A DNA stretch of 64,000 bases. It comes from Ilex aquifolium (taxonomy: Eukaryota; Streptophyta; Magnoliopsida; Aquifoliales; Aquifoliaceae). How positions within the stretch are numbered: position 1 is the first letter of the stretch; the number at the start of each line of letters is the position of its first letter. The stretch is from positions 16,021,501-16,085,500 of the forward strand of contig OX637401.1 in assembly GCA_951799425.1 (NCBI GenBank), read 5' to 3'. The notes under the pieces are model-generated. The model was given only the letters and a program-made list of their open reading frames with translations. It made no database searches and was not told where the DNA came from. A program made the position numbers and the translations under genes. Positions 58,601-64,000 of the stretch are shown one piece after another.

Positions 58601-60088
58601 GATGGTACCCGCTTTGCTCTGAGGTCCGAAAAACTGATCACTAGACTGCCCTCTAATTATCAAAGTTGGAAGTTTAGGTTTTTCTTTGTAGGAAGAGAGT
58701 GGGTTGCCGAAGAGGGCCGTGATTTGGTTCCCTCGAGATAAAAAACTCCTCCGAGGACCAAGATAGGTATGAGTTTTACCTCTGCTTTTATACCCAATTG
58801 TCACATCTCTTATGTATTTATTGCATGTTTGGCTTCTTTGCAACTTTGCCTACATTATCAGTAGAGCAAGAGAGTAGGCTCCAGGCAGTGAGAGATTATC
58901 CTACCAAGCACTTTCCAGCCCTTATGTCCGGGTCGAGTCACTCTAGAGCCTCTACCAGGCAAAAGAGGAAAGGTATTTGATTCTTTGGGTAAATTTGATG
59001 ACATATGTAAGTTCTTTCTCTTTTTCAAGTTCCGCATGTGCTGTTGTTGATAGAGCGATAGTGGAGGCTCTCTACACTATTAGGGTGGCGTATTCCCCCT
59101 CTCCTAAGAGGGCGAGGCCTGATGCTTCTAGTGTTTCTCAGCCGAGGTTTGATGGTCATAATATTTCTCGGAAAGCAGGTCTAGTGGTGTCCCCACTTCT
59201 TCTCAGCACATGGTTCATTCGAGTACTAGGGCTAGCCCTAGGACTGCTATAGGGGCCGAGACTGCGCGAGCTTTTGTTGAGACCAGAGCTCCGCGTAGCT
59301 ATCCTACTTCTAGCAGTGGCTCGATATCAATGCAGGAGGACGTGAACCTGGCGAAGAGCGGCTTTAGACTTTTGTGACGCCTGTAGACATTAGGGAGGTC
59401 GGCTCTAAAGTTTCTGAGGATATCATTGATACCGCGATGGAGGAATTTGCTATGGTTCCCTTCTTTTCTGTTCAATCTTAATTTCTGCGCTTTTTTGGTT
59501 AAATTGACGTTCTTGTTTTTGGATATTCGTAGATGGCTACGGCTTTTCCATGCCTTTTTTCGAGGACAGTCAAGCTTGGTGAGGTATCAATGGCTTTGGT
59601 GAAAGAAAGACAGGCATGCCAGGCTGCTGAGAAGCAGTTGAGGTTGACTCATGAAAGAGAAGCTCATCTTGTAGCTGAGCTTTCAGCGTCCCGCGAAAGG
59701 GCCGCTAAGCTAGAGGTTGACCGAGAGACTACCTACGCGAGTGCAAAGGCAGGGTTGTGAGCGGCCCACGACAGGGTTGTAGGAGCTGAGGTAGAGCTAC
59801 AGATAGCTCAGGAGAGGGCTGACGTGGCTGAGGCAAATTTGTGAATAGCTCGTGATTGAGATGGAGAGAAAGAGGGAGGCTGTAAAGAGGATCATTTATG
59901 ATTTAAAGTGCATCGCTACAGGTGCTTTTATTGATGGTTATGAGGAGTTCAGGGGGAAGGCCTCGGCGGCTTTTCCTTATATTGACTTCTCCGGCTGCAT
60001 CCCGTATGAGGCACTAGAGACAAGAGGTGATGGAGGGAGTTTTGATGAAAGTGGGTCAGGGAGTAGTGACCGATCGTCAAATGTATAA
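58601..60088 (+). pseudogene. Transposon protein (PF04195-like), part 2
   Basis: Directly after the CACTA element the protein resumes with RFALRSEKLITRLPSNYQSW and KFRFFFVGREWVAEEGRDLV, as in the PF04195-like family. A Ser/Pro-rich linker follows (SPSPKRARPDASSVSQPRF, about 59090). Then comes a coiled coil (ERQACQAAEKQLRLTHEREA, SRERAAKLEVDRETTYASAK, 59600-59755) and a C-terminal FPYIDFSGCIPYEALE block ending at 60088. Stops near 59758 and 59841 and several frame changes make it non-functional. Some gaps may be introns. Confidence 0.6.
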
Positions 60089-60306
60089 TTGTTTTTATCT
60101 TTTCATGCCCATCTTTTTGTGTCAAGTCATGTTCTGACTTTTGTAAGTTGTTTACAAACTTCAATATAATTAAAAAAGGACAATCTAGACAAAATAACTT
60201 TTACAAAATTTTATTTCATAACTGCAGTAATAGATAACAGAGTAAGTAAGCTGGCTGAACTAACTAATGCCATGACAAAGCAGTGAGAGTCACTGGTTTT
60301 TTCTTA

Positions 60307-60870
60307 CTATTGATAGTACATCTTCAGGTGTTCGGCGTTCCATGCATTGACCAAGACCTTACCTTCAAAGTTCTGAATTCTATAGGTTCCTAGTTTTACA
60401 ACTTTTGTTACGATTTAGGATCCTTCCCAATTAGGGCCTAGCTTCTCCTCTCGTGAGTCCTTGGCAGATAGAATTAATTTCTTAAGAACTAGGTCCCCAA
60501 GCCAAAAAAAAGGAGGCTTCACACTCGAATTGTAGTATTTAGTCATGCGACACTTGAATTTCGTATTACTGACCATAGTCATTTCCCTTTCCTCCTCTAT
60601 CAAGTCGAGGTTGATGCGGAGGTCTTCTTCATTAATGGTTGGTCATGGTGTTGGACCCTCAGGGAATGTATCCCAATCTTAACTGGTATGACCACCTCTG
60701 TCCAATAGATTAGGGAGAAAGGGGTCTCACCAGTGGAGCTCCCTGGCGTTCTTGAGTCCGAAGGGCATGACCCTATAACAGTAGGTTCTTTTCGGAGTGA
60801 TAAAAGATATTTTCTCTTGATCTGGAGAAAACATGCTAATTTGGTTATATCCAGAGTAGGAATTCAAATC
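60307..60870 (-). pseudogene. Gypsy pol remnant: RT core fused to integrase C-terminus
   Basis: The minus strand encodes an RT piece (GYNQISMFSPDQEKISFITP then YCYRVMPFGLKNA, about 60865-60745). It is followed directly by an integrase-domain piece (TGETPFSLIYWTEVVIPVKI) and the C-terminal block LGDLVLKKLIL ... KLGPNWEG ... AWNAEHLKMYY, ending at a stop near 60307. The RT end, RNase H and most of integrase are missing, so a multi-kb internal deletion has joined them. An in-frame stop lies near 60420. Confidence 0.8.
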
Positions 60871-61449
60871 AATACAATCTTTTTGAGAATTTTGGTTCTT
60901 CTTTTACTTTTACTACTAAATTTTCTTTAATTTTGACCTTAAAATTATTGAGGAATTATTACTTTTTGACCACCAACTCTTGGATGTACACTTTGAAAAT
61001 CAAGCATATCTTATATGAGTAAAATCCAAACTCGTCAGGTGACAAGTTTTAGAGCCTAATATATAGACTTAATGTGTTGTGATCATTATATTCGAGGTGG
61101 ATGCCAACAATGAATTAAATCTATTATTAGTGGTAAGATATATTTGGTAAAGGTTGTACTATTACAAGTTGTATACATCACATTACTTATGTATGTCCAT
61201 TTATGACTAAAATTACAAGCATAACACCCCTCAAAACAAATGAAAAGAAAAAAAAAATAAAGATACTTAACCATAAAACATATGCTAGACCAACAAAAAA
61301 AATAAAAACGAAACTAGAAATCAAATGATGCAGTGCTTATATGATGGTACTTTTTATTTTATTTTTACACATTTCAACTTCTAAATTTATTCAATATCAA
61401 TAACAATGTCTTATTTAGATTGTCTAAAATTGGCCTTTGTGAATAAATT
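60871..61449. other. AT-rich 3' flank of the second UGT
   Basis: No gene is seen. It is probably the 3' flank and terminator region of the gene ending at 61450. Confidence 0.45.
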
Positions 61450-62838
61450 TTACTGACTGCCACCTCGAATCTGATCCACAAAAGCCTTAAGATTCCTGTC
61501 CGAGGATCCACTTTCCTTCACAGCTTCCCTAGCCAAATCCTTCCATTTCTTAGCATTACCTCTCATCTCTTCGCCTCTATCTCCGCTTCCCATCACCAGC
61601 TCTAAGCACCTCTTGATCTCACCACCTCCGACGACTCCTCCACTCGCAGTCACCCTCGCCCCAGTCTTCCAAACGTCTTTGATGAGCTTTGCATTGGTCG
61701 TCTGATCGGTCCACTGCGGAAATGCCACCACTGGCACCCCAGAAACCAAGCTCTCCACTGTCGAATTCCACCCGCAATGTGTCACAAAACACCCCACTAA
61801 TGAGTGCGAAAGAACCTCCACTTGAGAACACCATGGCACTATAATCCCCTGTTTTTCTAGTTCTTCACTGCGACTCAATTTTTCTTCTTCTTTCTCCCCA
61901 TTACCAGTTCCTCTAATCACCCACAAAAATGGCCGATGGCTTTCTAGCAATCCGAACGCAAGCTCTTCCATTTGTTGCTTTGATAACACGGATATGCTTC
62001 CAAACGATACATAAACCACAGAAGATTTGGGTTTTGAGTTCAACCATTCCACATAATCTCTTGATTTTGGAAAGAGATCGCCTCCAAAGGACGTATCAGA
62101 TGGATCTTTTCCATCCAAGAAAGCTGATGGTATTAATGGTCCTATTGCCTTTAAGTTATACTTCTCAATAGCTCTTAGGGCCTCAGTTTCCAAAGCATCA
62201 AAGGTGTTTAGGAGTATTTTTGGGTTTGTTTCTTCATCAAGTAGCTCAAAATGCCCCATTAATGCTGGGAGTGCGAAATTGTATATGTTTGAATTTGAAG
62301 AGTGAAAAAAAGAGGGAAGGTCACAAATAGCAAGAGGTGGCAGCCCTGGTAATTCAATGGAAAATGAGGGGTCACTGCTCTTATTTTTAATGGTCTCAGC
62401 GTACCCATCGAAGTAATAGTAATAAATATCGAAAATGGTGGCTGGTTGAATCCAAAGAAGTGTGGCGGAGACCTGAAGGCGACGCGCCACCTGTCCTACC
62501 CATGGAAGAAGGGTGGTGTAGATCACATGGGTAAACGGATGACCTTCGGCAGCACCGGCGGTGATGAGTTCTGCCACCGCTTGGGAACCAAGTCTTGTAA
62601 GCTCAGATATGAAGTGTCCGTCACTAGGTGAACACCCATTGTCATAACCATCAGAGAAAGAAGCGAAGGTTAATCCTTCTGGTGGTGGAGTGGTTTTGGC
62701 CATGTGGCGAATGGCAGAGACGCTGGTGAAGAAGGTGACTTTGACACTCATTCGGACAAGGCGCTTGGCGAATTGCAACGATGGGTTAATGTGGCCTTGT
62801 GCCGGAAAGGTGACAAGTAAGATACGACATTCCTCCAT
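61450..62838 (-). CDS. UDP-glycosyltransferase, UGT75-like (462 aa)
   Basis: An intact, intronless paralogue of the UGT at 46727-48130, on the same strand 13 kb away. The catalytic His is residue 16 (PAQGHINPSLQF). The PSPG box is at residues 336-379 with [10 protein letters not shown] and terminal WTDQ, pointing to UDP-glucose as donor. Differences from its neighbour cluster in likely acceptor-side regions: residues about 45-85 (TPPPEGLTFASF, GCSPSDGHFISE), 185-215 (AICDLPSFFHSSNSNIYNFA) and the tail. The two may therefore differ in acceptor preference. The helper-Asp position again reads IYTTLLPWV. The most likely role is glucosylation of a phenolic, apocarotenoid or related metabolite in the cytosol. 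This is inference. Confidence 0.94.
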   Translation of the reverse strand: MEECRILLVTFPAQGHINPSLQFAKRLVRMSVKVTFFTSVSAIRHMAKTTPPPEGLTFASFSDGYDNGCSPSDGHFISELTRLGSQAVAELITAGAAEGHPFTHVIYTTLLPWVGQVARRLQVSATLLWIQPATIFDIYYYYFDGYAETIKNKSSDPSFSIELPGLPPLAICDLPSFFHSSNSNIYNFALPALMGHFELLDEETNPKILLNTFDALETEALRAIEKYNLKAIGPLIPSAFLDGKDPSDTSFGGDLFPKSRDYVEWLNSKPKSSVVYVSFGSISVLSKQQMEELAFGLLESHRPFLWVIRGTGNGEKEEEKLSRSEELEKQGIIVPWCSQVEVLSHSLVGCFVTHCGWNSTVESLVSGVPVVAFPQWTDQTTNAKLIKDVWKTGARVTASGGVVGGGEIKRCLELVMGSGDRGEEMRGNAKKWKDLAREAVKESGSSDRNLKAFVDQIRGGSQ

Positions 62839-62953
62839 ATAGACTACACTTGAATTTTTTGCCTCTTTGGGTGAAATGATCTATGTAACACCCAAAGATC
62901 TATGTGAAAAGCTTGTGCAACTTGTGTTTGTGTGGTAGAAATCACTTGAGAGC

Positions 62954-62962
62954 TATATATAA
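62954..62962 (-). promoter_or_regulatory. TATA box of the UGT gene ending at 61450
   Basis: TATATATAA lies about 120 bp upstream of the ATG and is followed by CGATTTGAGCTTAAG, shared with the promoter of the sister gene at 48130. Confidence 0.6.
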
Positions 62963-63019
62963 CGATTTGAGCTTAAGATTTTGAGGTGAAATTCCTTTTT
63001 TTATTAATTTTTTTTGACC

Positions 63020-63235
63020 GGTCATGTATAGGGATGTCAGTGGATTGAAGCGGGGGCAGGGGGTATAGTCTTCATCCCCGTACCCGCTTAAAAAAATTTC
63101 GCTCATCCCCGGTCCACCCCCGTTAACGGGATAATTTTCATCCCCATCCCCGTCCGCGGATAAATTTCTAATTCCCGTCCCCGTCCCCGTCCCCGCTTTC
63201 CCTGTACCCGCCCAAGCCCAAACCCAAGCCCAAGC
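63020..63235. repeat. Fragment resembling a hAT-type CCCCG-rich element
   Basis: AGGGATGTCAGTGGATTGAA followed by many CCCCGTCCCC and CCCGC motifs resembles one half of common plant hAT non-autonomous elements. No matching right end or target duplication was found. Confidence 0.35.
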
Positions 63236-63463
63236 TTATTACACAATATAAATAACATAGCTAAAGGACAAACAAGTTTTGAAACTATAATCGAATTCAG
63301 GTGATGACTATATACTATGCAATTGTATACACAGAATGACATGCCCAGAATGACAAGAAGAGAAAAACTTGGGCTTTCACAAGAAGAGAAAAACTTTGCA
63401 ACACACTATCTATAATGGTTTACCAAGCATAAAAGGTAGTAATAGAGTCCAAAAGTATTTTAA

Positions 63464-63831
63464 GAGCATCTCCAACCACACTCAACAAAATAGCTATTCA
63501 AAATATATTTAAATATTCAATTCACTATTTTAGTTAGCAACTTTTTAAAATTCACTCTAACCACACTCTCTATTTTAGTTAACTACTACACCCAACTTTC
63601 ACTACCTTCTAATAATTTAAAAAAAGTAAAACATATATATAGAGAGAGATAGAAAGAAAAAAAGGTAGAGAGAGAATTTAGAGAGCTCAAATGGCTCACC
63701 ACATTTGGTGAGTCATTTGGGTTAACTAGGAAATAGAGAGTGGAATAGAGAGTGGGTTGGAGAAAATTTTTTGTGTTTGACTAGCTAAAGTGGCTAAAAG
63801 AGAAGAAATAGAGAGTGGGTTGGAGATGCTC
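63464..63831. mobile_element. PIF/Harbinger-type MITE (368 bp)
   Basis: The inverted ends GAGCATCTCCAACC and GGTTGGAGATGCTC are perfect over 14 bp and continue imperfectly. They are flanked by TAA on both sides (63461-63463 and 63832-63834). The right part repeats AATAGAGAGTGGGTTGGAGA-like blocks. It has no coding capacity. Confidence 0.85.
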
Positions 63832-64000
63832 TAAGAAAACATGATCACATGCCTTCAGTGAAAAGCATTTTGACAAAGACTTATTAATGCTCTCTAGAAC
63901 ATTATACGAACATCACCAAGAAAAGGCATCCTGATACTTACATATATGGATGACCAGAATATTTTGCAGATGAGCTTGATCAAGTCTGCTACTTCTATTG

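Overview
This is a repeat-dominated stretch of a nuclear plant genome, almost certainly a eudicot. The grounds are intronless family-1 UDP-glycosyltransferases with a plant PSPG box, plant-specific Ty1/copia and Ty3/gypsy polymerases, CACTA/hAT/MULE/PIF MITEs, and captured pieces of plant genes (MORC, DUF547/MIP1, MGDG synthase, clathrin heavy chain). AT-rich noncoding DNA fills most of the rest. The species cannot be fixed from the sequence. No tRNA or rRNA gene, CRISPR array or prokaryotic feature was seen.

Layout: 1-3153 is the gag start, primer site and 2.5-kb 5' LTR of a minus-strand gypsy element. 3154-7560 holds a decayed Athila-like gypsy gag joined to a decayed copia polymerase. 7561-17343 is AT-rich DNA studded with MITEs: a hAT element with perfect 8-bp target duplications, a MULE with 9-bp duplications, a PIF/Harbinger MITE, a retroposed fragment and foldback elements.

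17344-33140 is a three-level nest. An old Ptta/En/Spm-type transposase gene is split by a nearly intact copia element (17651-32822, 385-bp LTRs, duplication CTAAC). That element is itself split inside reverse transcriptase by a 10.3-kb CACTA element (19327-29623, duplication AGG). This non-autonomous CACTA element carries two large tandem arrays and exon/intron pieces of at least three unrelated cellular genes: MORC ATPase, DUF547/MIP1 and MGDG synthase.

34374-44748 holds a second Pack-CACTA element of the same family, carrying clathrin heavy chain exons, plus an inverted, apparently identical 0.55-kb copy of its right end. 44752-46698 is a copia remnant with inverted LTRs, lying 28 bp past the stop codon of a glycosyltransferase gene.

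46727-62838 is the only region with apparently functional host genes: a UGT75-like cluster of two intact minus-strand genes (467 and 462 aa) and one inverted pseudogene between them. The intergenic space contains gypsy fragments, a PF04195-like transposon protein split by a 1.5-kb CACTA element, and another PIF MITE near the right edge. The two intact UGTs probably glucosylate a small plant metabolite in the cytosol and are recent duplicates, since their proximal promoters are also similar.
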